This document shows, piece after piece, positions 46,080 through 57,739 of a stretch of DNA of 64,000 nucleotides; the first letter of the stretch is position 1, and each line of letters opens with the position of its first letter. The notes beneath the pieces are model-generated. The model was given only the letters and a program-made list of their open reading frames with translations, made no database searches and was not told where the DNA came from. This DNA is from Stramonita haemastoma (Eukaryota; Mollusca; Gastropoda; Neogastropoda; Muricidae). The DNA is taken from NCBI GenBank assembly GCA_030674155.1, contig CM060342.1:21757377-21821376 (forward strand), given 5' to 3'. The translations under genes were made by a program, and so were the position numbers.

Positions 46080-46111
46080 GTATCATGTAAATAATAAATT
46101 CCATACATTAT

Positions 46112-46115
46112 GTTG

Positions 46116-46188
<73 letters not shown>

Positions 46189-46213
46189 CATTATTGTTGT
46201 TGTTGTTGTTATT
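46112..46213. repeat. (ATT)n / (GTT)n trinucleotide repeat
   Basis: Roughly 75 bp of ATT flanked by GTT units. Poly-Asn and poly-Tyr frames are by-products. Confidence 0.95.
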
Positions 46214-46518
46214 ATATGTATACACTATTTGGTTGTGATTTGTTTTTGAAATTGAGAATCATTCTTGTTATATACTGTTAACGCTTTTGTTTGACTTGCC
46301 AGATTTCAGTAATAATTTTATATTCAGAGTGTGTATTTCATATTATATGGCTTTCATACTGTAAATTGAAATGGTAATGTACTTCACCATTTTCATCAAT
46401 GCTCCTGTGTTTACTTTATGTACACTTGCTATTGGCTTTGGGACCTTTTGTGTTATTGTTTATGTTTACTGTATTTATATTTGATGATTTTTGCGCTTTG
46501 TATATATATATGTATATC

Positions 46519-46601
46519 TACACACACACCACACCGCACACATGCACGCACACTTACACACACACACACACACACACCACACACACACACACACACACAA
46601 T
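46519..46601. repeat. Interrupted (CA)n microsatellite
   Basis: CA repeats with CC and GC interruptions. Confidence 0.92.
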
Positions 46602-46694
46602 GCACATGTTCTGGTCCCAACAGCTGAAGAAAGCATAAGACATATATTGATAAGGTGGCTTTAACAGATTTGTTTTACACCTGTTTTTCTTCCT

Positions 46695-46955
46695 AGTCTG
46701 TATGTCTGTTTGTCTGTCTCTGTCTCTCTGTCTCTGTCCTCTCTCTCTGCTGTATGTCTCTTCTGTCTGCTGTCTGTCGTCTGTTGTCTGTCTGTCTGTC
46801 TTTTCTCTCTTTCTCTCTTTCTCTCTCTCTCTCTCTCTTCTCCTCTCTCTCTCTCTCTCTCTCTCTTCTTCTCTTCTCTCTCTCTATTTCTGTCATCTTT
46901 TATCTCCTTTTCCCCTCTCTTTCTTTCTCCTCTCTTTTCTTTCTTTTTTCTCCCC
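46695..46955. repeat. Pyrimidine-rich (TC)n / (TGTC)n block
   Basis: TGTC units are followed by TC dinucleotides and C/T-rich sequence. Leu/Ser frames are by-products. Confidence 0.92.
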
Positions 46956-47005
46956 TCATATGTCAATGGAATAAGTTTTGCAGATAATTTATGAATGTGT
47001 ATGTA

Positions 47006-47349
47006 TTAAGGTGAGACACGGGTCCAAAAGTGGCCCAAATCATTTTTTTTTTAGAATGAAAAATTGCTGGATACGTTTATGGAGATTTCCCTGTGTCAAA
47101 TTCATAATGTAAAATATGTCTGTAGAAACAGGTTACTCATACTTGTTATAGATTAAAAAAGGCTTAGGAGTTTGAAATATTGAGTTTGGGCAGCCATATT
47201 GGATTGTTTCCATGACAACAGTGCAGAAAACTGAGTAATTCTTTGATTTTTATGCTTTACAAGTGATGCCCTTTCAATATATGGCATAACTTTTAACGTG
47301 GGCTTGTAAACAGAATGTCATCAGTTTCGACCCCCATGTCCCACCTTAA
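47006..47349. mobile_element. MITE-like element with TTAA ends
   Basis: The left end TTAAGGTGAGACACGGG and the right end CCCATGTCCCACCTTAA are inverted repeats with a few mismatches, and both begin at a TTAA. The interior of about 336 bp is non-coding. TTAA duplication is typical of piggyBac-type elements, but the terminal bases are not the usual ones for that group, so the superfamily is open. Confidence 0.65.
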
Positions 47350-47423
47350 GGGGTGTGTGTCAGGTCAAAAGTCATTTTTTTAATTTTCAGGTGGTACATT
47401 GAATAAGCAGTGCATTTGCTTCT

Positions 47424-47450
47424 TTGTGTGTGTGTGTGTGTGTGTGTGTG

Positions 47451-47493
<43 letters not shown>
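47424..47493. repeat. (TG)n microsatellite
   Basis: TG with one TTG interruption. A (CA)n block follows 140 bp downstream in opposite orientation. Confidence 0.95.
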
Positions 47494-47635
47494 GCACTTA
47501 TACGTACATGTACAAATGCATGCATATGCATGTAAGCACTGCACGTTTATGGGTCCTTTTCCTCACTGTTGTTGTCTTAAACTGGTGGATCAGTTTCATT
47601 AGATTATGAAGATCTGCAGATGATAGTTATAGTAT

Positions 47636-47729
47636 ACACACACACACACACACACACATCCACACACACACACTACACACACCACACACACACACCACAG
47701 ATGATACAGTTATAGTATGCAAACACACA

Positions 47730-47765
<36 letters not shown>

Positions 47766-47776
47766 CACACACCTCA

Positions 47777-47831
<55 letters not shown>

Positions 47832-47850
47832 CACACACACACTCCCACAC
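47636..47850. repeat. (CA)n and (GCAC)n microsatellites
   Basis: Two CA blocks are separated by a duplicated 'cagatgatacagttatagta' phrase (compare 47614-47634 with 47698-47718) and a GCAC run (47729-47766). Confidence 0.93.
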
Positions 47851-48541
47851 ACACATGTTTATAAATAGATATAGATATATAAAAATCAGTTATGTAAGCA
47901 TATGTTAGATAGTGGTCTAGGATTACCACATGTGTCTTCAAGTGGTACTGTTTTGATATTTGGATTTATCAATATCATGGCAGCATTAGCAGAAGTTAGT
48001 ACAACTACCTTTTGAAATAGTATATTTTATCGGGCCAGCCATCTTTAAAATGTGTGTCGTGTAGGGGCTTTCTTATTTTTTTGTGTATGTTGTATTGTTG
48101 TTGTTGTTGCAAAAAGTCTGGCCTTTCTCTAGTCTGAGCAAAGCTTGATCTCTATTAGATATTATTGAACATATATTTTATATATCTTATACATCTGCAA
48201 GTTTTGGTTTTGTTAAATTTCATGTACCCCTTGAAGGGAGCCGGGGATGGGGGTCATGAATTAAAATCTTGAATTTTGACACTATAGACATGAAGCTGAT
48301 CTTTATGTCATCTGATCAGTATGTGCTCCCCCCCCCCCCCACCCCTTTCACACACAATTTCATATTAAATTGTGAGACATTGACACATATTGTTTTAAGC
48401 TGTGTTCTATCTTACTGATATCAGAGGCTCTTTTTTTTTATCAACAGTATACCCTCACCATTTGGAAACTGTACTGTAGATACTTCCTCTTGTCTATCAC
48501 TCTCTTTATTCTTTTTTGTTGTTGTTTCTTGAGCTGATATC

Positions 48542-48542
<1 letters not shown>
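47851..48542. other. Spacer with no recognised feature
   Basis: A/T-rich, with a C-run near 48329. No coding segment or known repeat is recognised. Confidence 0.5.
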
Positions 48543-48608
<66 letters not shown>

Positions 48609-48645
48609 GTTTTGGTTTGGTTGGTTTGGTTTGGTTTGGTTTGGG
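48543..48645. repeat. (TG)n followed by (GGTTT)n
   Basis: About 65 bp of TG and then GGTTT-type units. Confidence 0.94.
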
Positions 48646-48861
48646 TTTTTTAATGGGTCCACAACTTTCTGTCTGAAAGTTTTGTAGTTTTTTTTGGACA
48701 TAATATTTCTGGATTTACTTTTTAGTGTTTTTACTGTCATAGTTTTTAGCACGCAGGAAATGCACTGGTAATAGTAGTTCGGAAGGCTTTTGGATTTTAA
48801 AGTGACAATATGCATGGAAGGGGTCATCATAAAGGGCAACCACAAAACTGGTAAGAAATCC

Positions 48862-48962
48862 CTGAAGTCTGAATGCAGCTACCTTAATGATGGGCAAAAA
48901 TAGTTTCATCACAAAATCTCCCCTTTGGTAAAACTGGAATCCTTAGCTGAGAAATATCATAT
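48862..48962 (+). repeat. Family C repeat (diverged)
   Basis: 'ctgaagtctgaatgcagct', then 'accttaatgatgggcaaaaa', and 'ttagctgagaaat' follow the family C order. Confidence 0.6.
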
Positions 48963-49199
48963 AAACCCAACAACAAAACTGGAAGAAGCATGACCAGTAT
49001 ATTCTCATGTTCAAAGAAGACAAAAACCAAAAAAAAGTTCGACAAGAAATATTGCATAGAATCACCAGTAAGTACTTCTAGAGCTAGAAACCTCCCCTCT
49101 ATTTTGCTAAAGAAAAATTGTTGTTGTTGTTGAGATTGTTTCAGAGTCCCAGCGGAAGTACTCCGATTTAGGGACTAAACTGTGCCTGTTGGTCATCCC

Positions 49200-49445
49200 A
49201 GTTTGGCGCCTCAGGCCAAAAATAGCATAAAATAGCAATAGCAAAAATAGCATAATTCTTTGAAGCAACGGGATCAAGCCCATGGAAGCACAAGAGTGCT
49301 GCAGGAGCCCATGAGCTAAAGAGAAGGAATGAATCAATCGTTTTATAGCAGAGTGGTTAAAACTGTCCGACTTCAATCGGTTAAAACTGTCCGACTTCAA
49401 TCCCATAGGTCCATGAAGTTGTAGGTTTTAATCTTGGTGGTGTCT
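49200..49445 (+). repeat. Decayed tRNA-like segment with a 24 bp tandem duplication
   Basis: 'tagcagagtggttaaaa' resembles an A box and 'gtaggttttaatcttgg' a decayed B box. Between them, 'cggttaaaactgtccgact' occurs twice in tandem. It is probably a decayed tRNA-derived SINE head; a true tRNA is unlikely. Confidence 0.35.
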
Positions 49446-49635
49446 GATGAATTAAGGGTGGGGATTTTTACAATTTCCCAGGTCAACTTGAATTTGAAAT
49501 GTATATCTGCCAGTGCCTTCATTCCCTTTGTGCATAGTTGTATACATATGCAGAAGATCAAAGATGCTCATTAAAGATCCAGTAATTCATGTCAACATTT
49601 GATGGGTTACGGAAACACAAACATAGCCATCATAC

Positions 49636-49990
49636 ATCTTCGGAGTCAGAGTGTGGCTACTTTCATGGTCATCCATCCAAAGCCTTTTGATGCCTTCTTG
49701 GCATGTAAGGCAGCAACAGTTAAATTTCTCTGTTGCTGTTTCTGTAACAAACTTTTTTTTTTTACAAAACAGGGTTGTTAGCCCTGTGTCCAACCCCCGA
49801 CCTGGGGGAGTGGGGCCACCTTAGTCGCCTCTTACGACATGCCTGGCTGGCGGGCAGGGACCCTATACTTGTAATGCTCGCTTTGCAAGCATTCCCCGGA
49901 GTCCCACGGGGGACTTTAATGGTGGGCAGAAACAGTCGCATACGCAAAATCTCAACATTGGTGAACCTCAGAGCTCTAGTTGAGGAAGGG
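49636..49990 (+). repeat. Family C repeat split by an insertion
   Basis: The start ('cttcggagtcagagtgtggc', 'tactttcatggt') ends at about 49670. The rest ('gactttaatggtgggcagaa', 'cagtcgcatacgc', 'ggtgaacctcagagctc') resumes at about 49910. The words 'actttcatggt' and 'actttaatggt' on the two sides look like a target-site duplication. About 235 bp lie between. Confidence 0.6.
49720..49910 (-). mobile_element. Probable LINE 5' fragment inserted in family C
   Basis: On the minus strand 'catgtcgtaagaggcgacta', then 'aggtggcc', then 'gggctaacaaccctg' and an A-run resemble the leader or ORF1 region of some metazoan non-LTR elements. The 61-codon frame shows no domain. Recognition is weak; it is certain only that this block interrupts family C. 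Confidence 0.4.
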
Positions 49991-50262
49991 AAAAAAAGTC
50001 AGGTTCATTGCGGAAGAAATGTCATTATTGGAACATGTTATGACATTGTGGAAGAACTGCAATATTTTGTTATTTGTTTTGTGGACATGTCAAAGTGTAA
50101 TGGCTCAACTGTCATTTAAGCTGTCATCTGCTGTACATGTTTCATTGATTTCCAACTGAATGTTCCTGAGTGGTGGTACCATGTAATATAGTTGTCATTT
50201 TATATCTATGTCATGTATATGTGCCGGTTCATATATTTTGCACTTATTTATTGTACTGAGTT

Positions 50263-50268
50263 AATAAA
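50263..50268 (+). promoter_or_regulatory. Possible polyadenylation signal
   Basis: AATAAA preceded by A/T-rich 3'-UTR-like sequence without repeats (50100-50280). No coding exon upstream is recognised, so this may be chance. Confidence 0.25.
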
Positions 50269-50379
50269 CATTAAAAAGCAATCCACCATTGTGTGTTGAT
50301 GTATAGCATGTATGGAGAGAAATAGTTTTGCTGAGTAAAAATCTGATGAAAATCAAAGACCAACACCCACAAACTCCAG

Positions 50380-50735
50380 ACATTTACCAACAGATGTCTC
50401 AGGAACATCGTCTCCATCGTCAGAAGTCGTCTCCAGCGAACAACTGAAGGACAGGACCAGACACGCTCAATCCAGTCCTAGATCAAGAGAAGGAAATGGG
50501 ATGGATCAGCCATCAACTCTGCAACCCTGCTTTCAATGTCACCAGGCAGGCCCTTGACTGGAATCCGCAAGGCAAGCGGAAAGTGGGTTGACCAAAACAT
50601 ATCTGGAAAAGCATCGAAGCAGAGACAAAGGCAGCCGGAATGACATGGGCCAAGCTAAAAAGGATCTCCCAGAACCGAGTCCGTTGGAGGAGTGTTGTTG
50701 TGGCCCTTTGTTCCCCAGGGAATGCAGAGGCGTAA
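50380..50735 (+). pseudogene. Remnant of a non-LTR retrotransposon ORF2 C-terminus
   Basis: After an earlier part containing RRKWDGSAIN, the frame from 50544 reads RQALDWNPQGKRKVG, a stop, PKHIWKSIEAETKAAGMTWA, KLKRISQNRVRWRSVV and VALCSPGNAEA with a final stop at 50733-50735. The RQALxWNPQGKRK-G-P, T-W-x-x-L and NRxxWRxxV phrases are the well-known C-terminal end of a widespread metazoan LINE ORF2. At least one frame shift and one internal stop show it is dead. Confidence 0.82.
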
Positions 50736-50810
50736 GGTAAAGGTATAGTATGAGTATGGTGATTTAGATGAAAGAGAAAAAGTAGAGAAGTTGTTAGTTT
50801 TTCAATTATC

Positions 50811-50825
50811 AGTGTGTGTGTGTGT

Positions 50826-50879
<54 letters not shown>

Positions 50880-50888
50880 TGTGAGTGT

Positions 50889-50932
<44 letters not shown>
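50811..50932. repeat. (TG)n microsatellite
   Basis: About 120 bp of TG with four short interruptions. Confidence 0.96.
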
Positions 50933-50933
<1 letters not shown>

Positions 50934-50934
50934 C

Positions 50935-51165
50935 GATTTGACACCCCAGTCGGGATCCAAGCGGAGCCACCACCCATTCACCCCTGGATTCAACATCACA
51001 ACTGACTCCACTTCCCTGGATAGTCCTTGGGATAAGACAATAAAACAAGGCACCGTGTGCAAAACACTCAGTACACCTTGTAGCACATATTAAAACTCGT
51101 TCTGCCTTTTGGAAGAGTAGTAAGCCATTTGTGCCAAAAATAACAAATGCACCCCCCCCCCCCCC
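50935..51165 (+). mobile_element. SINE-A, 5' portion (diverged)
   Basis: 'gacgatttgacaccccagtc', 'caactgactccacttccc', 'agtccttgggataagac', 'gcaccgtgtgcaaaacac' and 'tctgccttttggaagagtag' follow the SINE-A order from the B-box side to the middle. A C-run/A-run junction follows at 51151-51177. Confidence 0.65.
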
Positions 51166-51404
51166 CAAAAAAAAAAAAGTATAAAAAAAGTGTGTGTCTT
51201 CGTTTTAAAGTCATCCGCTAAAATGTAGATGTAGACAGGACATACAGAGGCGAGGGAGATAGATATGCAAAAATCTAACCATTGGGAAACTCAAGAGTAT
51301 CTAGCTCAGGAGTGAAAAGACAATTCAGCAATATAATTTATGTATATAATTACATAAGTCGGACAGTGGTCACAACAGGCTTCTCGTGTACGCGACAAAA
51401 AATA

Positions 51405-54400
51405 AGCATTGGCGTTTGTCAGTGTGTTGGTTAGTGTGCGCGCAGGTAACAGCCACCCTCCACTTTGCTGTGGTGCCTCATATTGCTGTATAGTGTCATT
51501 ATATTGGTGCCAAGTGCTTGTTTTTTGTGGCGTACACTTAGCAGCTTTCCTTCCGACAAAGTAGCCTTCTTAGCTCATGGCGGCCATGGTGTCGCCACAA
51601 ATCCGGCGCCACACATATCCAAGATGGTGGGAGAGAGTGATACGCATACCGTGCGATATTGTCTTGGTGCCGGGGATCTTTAACCGTGCAAAAATGGGGG
51701 TGGGACGGGGCCGAAAACGGCTCTTAGGGTGGCCTCTTGGCCCTAAAAGGCGGCTTTTTCGGCAGGGGGTGGGTATGCGATGGCGCGCGCGCGCGCGTGC
51801 TGGTGTTTTGTAAGTGTGTTGGTTTGTGTGCGCGCATGTGGCGGCCACCCTCCACTTTGCTGTGGTGCCTCATATTGCTGTATAGTGTCATTATAGTGGT
51901 GCCCAGTGCTTGTTTTTTGTGGCGTACACTTAGCAGCTTTCCTTCCGACAAAGTAGCCTTCTTAGCTCTTGGCGGCCATGGTGTCGCCACAAATCCGGCG
52001 CCACCCATATCCAAGATGGTGGGAGAGAGTGTACGCATACCGTGCGATATTGTCTTGGTGCCGTGGGATCTTTAACCGTGCAAAAGTGGGAGTGGGACGG
52101 GGCCGAAAACGGCTCTTAGGGTGGCCTCTTGGCCCCAAAAGGCGGCTTTTTCGGCAGGGGGGTGGGTATGCGTTGGCGCGCGTGCGCGCGCGCTGGTGTT
52201 TGTCAGTGTGTTGGTTTGTGTGCGCGCATGTGGCGGCCACCCTCCACTTTGCTGTGGTGCCTCATATTGCTGTATAGTGTCATTATAGTGGTGCCCAGTG
52301 CTTGTTTTTTGTGGCGTACACTTAGCAGCTTTCCTTCCGACAAAGTAGCCTTCTTAGCTCTTGGCGGCCATGGTGTCGCCACAAATCCGGCGCCACCCAT
52401 ATCCAAGATGGTGGGAGAGAGTGTACGCATACCGTGCGATATTGTCTTGGTGCCGTGGGATCTTTAACCGTGCAAAAGTGGGAGTGGACGGGGCCGAAAA
52501 CGGCTCTTAGGGTGGCCTCTTGGCCCCAAAAGGCGGCTTTTTCGGCAGGGGGGGTGGGTATGCGTTGGCGCGCGTGCGCGCGCGCTGGTGTTTGTCAGTG
52601 TGTTGGTTTGTGTGCGCGCATGTGGCGGCCACCCTCCACTTTGCTGTGGTGCCTCATATTGCTGTATAGTGTCATTATAGTGGTGCCCAGTGCTTGTTTT
52701 TTGTGGCGTACACTTAGCAGCTTTCCTTCCGACAAAGTAGCCTTCTTAGCTCTTGGCGGCCATGGTGTCGCCACAAATCCGGCGCCACCCATATCCAAGA
52801 TGGTGGGAGAGAGTGTACGCATACCGTGCGATATTGTCTTGGTGCCGTGGGATCTTTAACCGTGCAAAAGTGGGAGTGGGACGGGGCCGAAAACGGCTCT
52901 TAGGGTGGCCTCTTGGCCCCAAAAGGCGGCTTTTTCGGCAGGGGGTGGGTATGCGTTGGCGCGCGTGCGCGCGCGCATGGTTTGTCAGTGTGTTGGTTTG
53001 TGTGCGCGCATGTGGCGGCCACCCTCCACTTTGCTGTGGTGCCTCATATTGCTGTATAGTGTCATTATAGTGGTGCCCAGTGCTTGTTTTTTGTGGCGTA
53101 CACTTAGCAGCTTTCCTTCCGACAAAGTAGCCTTCTTAGCTCTTGGCGGCCATGGTGTCGCCACAAATCCGGCGCCACCCATATCCAAGATGGTGGGAGA
53201 GAGTGTACGCATACCGTGCGATATTGTCTTGGTGCCGTGGGATCTTTAAACCGTGCAAAAGTGGGAGTCGGACGGGGCCGAAAACGCTCTTAGGGTGGCC
53301 TCTTGGCCCCAAAAGGCGGCTTTTTTCGGCAGGGGGGTGGGTATGCGTTGGCGCGCGTGCGCGCGCGCTGGTGTTTGTCAGTGTGTTGGTTTGTGTGCGC
53401 GCATGTGGCGGCCACCCTCCCACTTTGCTGTGGTGCCTCATATTGCTGTATAGTGTCATTATAGTGGTGCCCAGTGCTTGTTTTTTGTGGCGTACACTTA
53501 GCAGCTTTCCTTCCGACAAAGTAGCCTTCTTAGCTCTTGGCGGCCATGGTGTCGCCACAAATCCGGCGCCACCCATATCCAAGATGGTGGGAGAGAGTGT
53601 ACGCATACCGTGCGATATTGTCTTGGTGCCGTGGGATCTTTAACCGTGCAAAAGTGGGAGTGGGACGGGGCCGAAAACGGCTCTTAGGGTGGCCTCTTGG
53701 CCCCAAAAGGCGGCTTTTTCGGCAGGGGGGTGGGTATGCGTTGGCGCGCGTGCGCGCGCGCTGGTGTTTGTCAGTGTGTTGGTTTGTGTGCGCGCATGTG
53801 GCCGGCCACCCTCCACTTTGCTGTGGTGCCTCATATTGCTGTATAGTGTCATTATAGTGGTGCCCAGTGCTTGTTTTTTGTGGCGTACACTTAGCAGCTT
53901 TCCTTCCGACAAAGTAGCCTTCTTAGCTCTTGGCGGCCATGGTGTCGCCACAAATCCGGCGCCACCCATATCCAAGATGGTGGGAGAGAGTGTACGCATA
54001 CCGTGCGATATTGTCTTGGTGCCGTGGGATCTTTAACCGTTGCAAAAGTGGGAGTGGACGGGGCCGAAAACGGCTCTTAGGTGGCCTCTTGGCCCCAAAA
54101 GGCGGCTTTTTCGGCAGGGGGGTGGGTATGCGTTGGCGCGCGTGCGCGCGCGCTGGTGTTTGTCAGTGTGTTGGTTTGTGTGCGCGCATGTGGCGGCCAC
54201 CCTCCACTTTTGCTGTGGTGCCTCATATTGCTGTATAGTGTCATTATAGTGGTGCCCAGTGCTTGTTTTTTGTGCGTACACTTAGCAGCTTTCCTTCCGA
54301 CAAAGTAGCCTTCTTAGCTCTTGGCGGCCATGGTGTCGCCACAAATCCGGCGCCACCCATATCCAAGATGGTGGAGAGAGTGTACGCATACCGTGCGATA

Positions 54401-57400
54401 TTGTCTTGGTGCCGTGGGATCTTTAACCGTGCAAAAGTGGGAGTGGGACGGGGCCGAAAACGGCTCTTAGGGTGGCCTCTTGGCCCCAAAAGGCGGCTTT
54501 TTCGGCAGGGGGGTGGGTATGCGTTGGCGCGCGTGCGCGCGCGCTGGTGTTTGTCAGTGTGTTGGTTTGTGTGCGCGCATGTGGCGGCCACCCTCCACTT
54601 TGCTGTGGTGCCTCATATTGCTGTATAGTGTCATTATATGGTGCCCAGTGCTTGTTTTTTGTGGCGTACACTTAGCAGCTTTCCTTCCGACAAAGTAGCC
54701 TTCTTAGCTCTTGGCGGCCATGGGTCGCCACAAATCCGGCGCCACCCATATCCAAGATGGTGGGAGAGAGTGTACGCATACCGTGCGTATTGTCTGGTGC
54801 CGTGGGATCTTTAACCGTGCAAAGTGGGAGTCGGACGGGGCCGAAAACGGCTCTTAGGGTGGCCTCTTGGCCCCAAAAGGCGGCTTTTATCGGCAGGGGG
54901 TGGGTATAGCGTTGGCGCCGTGGCGCGAGCGCTGGTGTTTGCAGTGTGTTGGTTTGTGTGCGCGCATGTGGCGGCCACCCTCCACTTTGCTGTGGTGCCT
55001 ATTTAGTCTGTATAGTGGGCATTATTGTTGCCCAGTGCTTGTTTTTTGTGGCGTACCACTTAGCACTTTCCTTCCGACAAAGTAGCCTTCTAGCTCTTGC
55101 GGCCTGGTGTCGCCACAAATCCGGCGCCACCATATCCAAGATGGTGGGAGAGAGTGTACGCATACCGTGCGATATTGTCTTGTGCCTGGGATCTTAACCG
55201 TGCAAAGTGGGAGTGGACGGGGGCGAAAACGGCTCTTAGGGTGGCCCTTGGCCCAAAAGGCGCTTTTTCGCAGGGGGGTGGGTATGCGTTGGCGCGCGTG
55301 CGCGCGCGCTGGTGTTTTCAGTGTGTTGGTTGTGTGCGCGCATGTGGCGCCACCCTCCACTTTGCTGTGGTGCCTCATATGCTGTATAGTGTATTTATGG
55401 TGCCCAGTGCTTGTTTTTTGTGGCGTACAACTAGCAGCTTTCCTTCCGACAAAGTAGCCTTCTTAGCTCTTGGCGGCCATGGTGTCGCCACAATCCGGCG
55501 CACCCATATCCAAGATGGTGGGAGAGAGTGTACGCATACGTGCGATATTTCTTGGTGCCGTGGATCTTTAACCGTGCAAAAGTGGGAGTCGGACGGGCGA
55601 AACGCTCTAGGTGGCCTCTTGCCCAAAAGCCTTTTTCGGCAGGGGGTGGGTATGCGTTTGGGCGCGTGCGCGCGCGCTGGTTTGCATGTGTTGTTGTGTG
55701 CGGCATGTGGCGCCACCTCCACTTTGCTGGGTGCCTCATATGCTTATAGTGTCATATTTGGTGCCCAGTGCTTGTTTTTTGTCGTACACTAGCAGCTTTC
55801 CTTCCGCAAAGTAGCCTTCTTAGCTTGGCGGCCATGGTGTCGCCACAAATCGGCGCACCCATATCAAGATGGTGGGAGAAGTGTAGCATACCGTGCGTAT
55901 TGTCTTGTGCGGATCTTATGCAAAGTGGATCGGACGGGGCCAACGGCTCTAGGGCCTCTTGCCCCAAAGCGCTTTTTCGCAGGGGGGTAGCGTTGGCGCG
56001 GCGCGCGGGGTGTTTGCATTGTTGGTTGTGGCGCGCATTGGCGGCACCCCCATTGTTGTGCTCATTTGCGTATAGGTCATTATATGGTGCCATGCTTTTT
56101 GTGCGTACACTACTTTCCTTCCGACAAAGTAGCCTTCTTAGCTCTTGGCGGCCATGGTGTCGCCACAAATCCGGCGCCACCCATATCCAAGATGGTGGGA
56201 GAGAGTGTAGCATACCGTGCGATATTGTCTTGGTGCCGTGGGATCTTTAACCGTGCAAAAGTGGGAGTGGACGGGGCCGAAAACGGCTCTTAGGGTGGCC
56301 TCTTGGCCCCAAAAGGCGGCTTTTTCGGCAGGGGGTGGGTATGCGTTGGCGCGCGTGCGCGCGCGCTGGTGTTTGTCAGTGTGTTGGTTTGTGTGCGCGC
56401 ATGTGGCGGCCACCCTCCACTTTGCTGTGGTGCCTCAATTGCTGTATAGTGTCATTATAGTGGTGCCCAGTGCTTGTTTTTTGTGCGTACACTTAGCAGC
56501 TTTCCTTCCGACAAAGTAGCCTTCTTAGCTCTTGGCGGCCATGGTGTCGCCACAAATCCGGCGCCACCCATATCCAAGATGTGGGAGAGTGTACGCATAC
56601 CGTGCGATATTGTCTTGGTGCCGTGGATCTTTAACCGTGCAAAAGTGGGAGTGGACGGGCCGAAAACGGCTCTTAGGGTGGCCTCTTGGCCCCAAAAGGC
56701 GGCTTTTTCGGCAGGGGGGTGGGTATGCTTGGCGCGCGTGCGCGCGCGCTGGTGTTTGTCAGTGGTTGGTTTGTGTGCGCGCATGTGGCGGCCACCCTCC
56801 ACTTTGCTGTGGTGCCTCATATTGCTGTATAGTGTCATTATGTGGTGCCCAGTGCTTGTTTTTTGTGGCGTACACTTAGCAGCTTTCCTTCCGACAAAGT
56901 AGCCTTCTTAGCTCTTGGCGGCCATGGTGTCGCCACAAATCCGGCGCCACCCATATCCAAGATGGTGGGAGAGAGTGTACGCATACCGTGCGATATTGTC
57001 TTGGTGCCGTGGGATCTTTAACCGTGCAAAAGTGGGAGTCGGACGGGGCCGAAAACGGCTCTTAGGGTGGCCTCTTGGCCCCAAAAGGCGGCTTTTTTCG
57101 GCAGGGGGGTGGGTATGCGTTGGCGCGCGTGCGCGCGCGCTGGTGTTTGTCAGTGTGTTGGTTTGTGTGCGCGCATGTGGCGGCCACCCTCCACTTTGCT
57201 GTGGTGCCTCATATTGCTGTATAGTGTCATTATTGTGGTGCCCAGTGCTTGTTTTTTGTGGCGTACACTTAGCAGCTTTCCTTCCGACAAAGTAGCCTTC
57301 TTAGCTCTTGGCGGCCATGGTGTCGCCACAAATCCGGCGCCACCCATATCCAAGATGGTGGGAGAGAGTGTACGCATACCGTGCGATATTGTCTTGGTGC

Positions 57401-57739
57401 CGTGGGATCTTTAACCGTGCAAAAGTGGGAGTCGGACGGGGCCGAAAACGGCTCTTAGGGTGGCCTCTTGGCCCCAAAAGGCGGCTTTTTCGGCAGGGGG
57501 TGGGTATGCGTTGGCGCGGCGGCGCGCGCCGCTGGTGTTTGTCAGTGTGTTGGTTTGTGTGCGCGCATGTGGCGGCCACCCTCCACTTTGCTGTGGTGCC
57601 TCATATTGCTGTAATAGTGTCATTATAGTGGTGCCCAGTGCTTGGCTTTTTGTGGCGTACACTTAGCAAGCTTTCCTCCACAAAGTAGCCTTCTTAGCTC
57701 TTTGGCGGCCAGTGGTCGCCACAAATCCGGCGCCACCCT
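51405..57739 (+). repeat. Homogeneous satellite, ~392 bp monomer, ~16 copies
   Basis: The landmark 'gcggccaccctccactttgc' (gcggcc) lies at 51841, 52233, 52625, 53015, 53408, 53801, 54193, 54584, 54971, 55347, 55710, 56041, 56406, 56788, 57180 and 57572, with a diverged first unit before it. Normal spacing is 390-393 bp. Each monomer has a CG-rich core ('gcgcgcgtgcgcgcgcgc'), 'tgtggtgcctcatattgctg', 'gtggcgtacacttagcagc', 'ttccttccgacaaagtagcc', 'tggtgtcgccacaaatccgg' and 'tctttaaccgtgcaaaagtg'. Intact monomers are nearly identical. The repeated open frames of 66-166 codons arise because monomers are identical; 392 is not a multiple of three, so no frame is continuous through the array. Confidence 0.95.
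54790..56110 (+). repeat. Deletion-rich part of the 392 bp satellite
   Basis: Monomer lengths fall stepwise (387, 376, 363, 331, 365) through loss of single bases and short runs, with few substitutions, then return abruptly to the standard sequence near 56110. The worst part is about 55900-56105. Confidence 0.88.

Noticed and set aside
51465..57666. Repeated open frames of 66-166 codons in the 392 bp satellite
   Set aside because: They recur because the monomers are identical. The monomer length is not a multiple of three, and frames are destroyed by single-base changes with no sign of selection.
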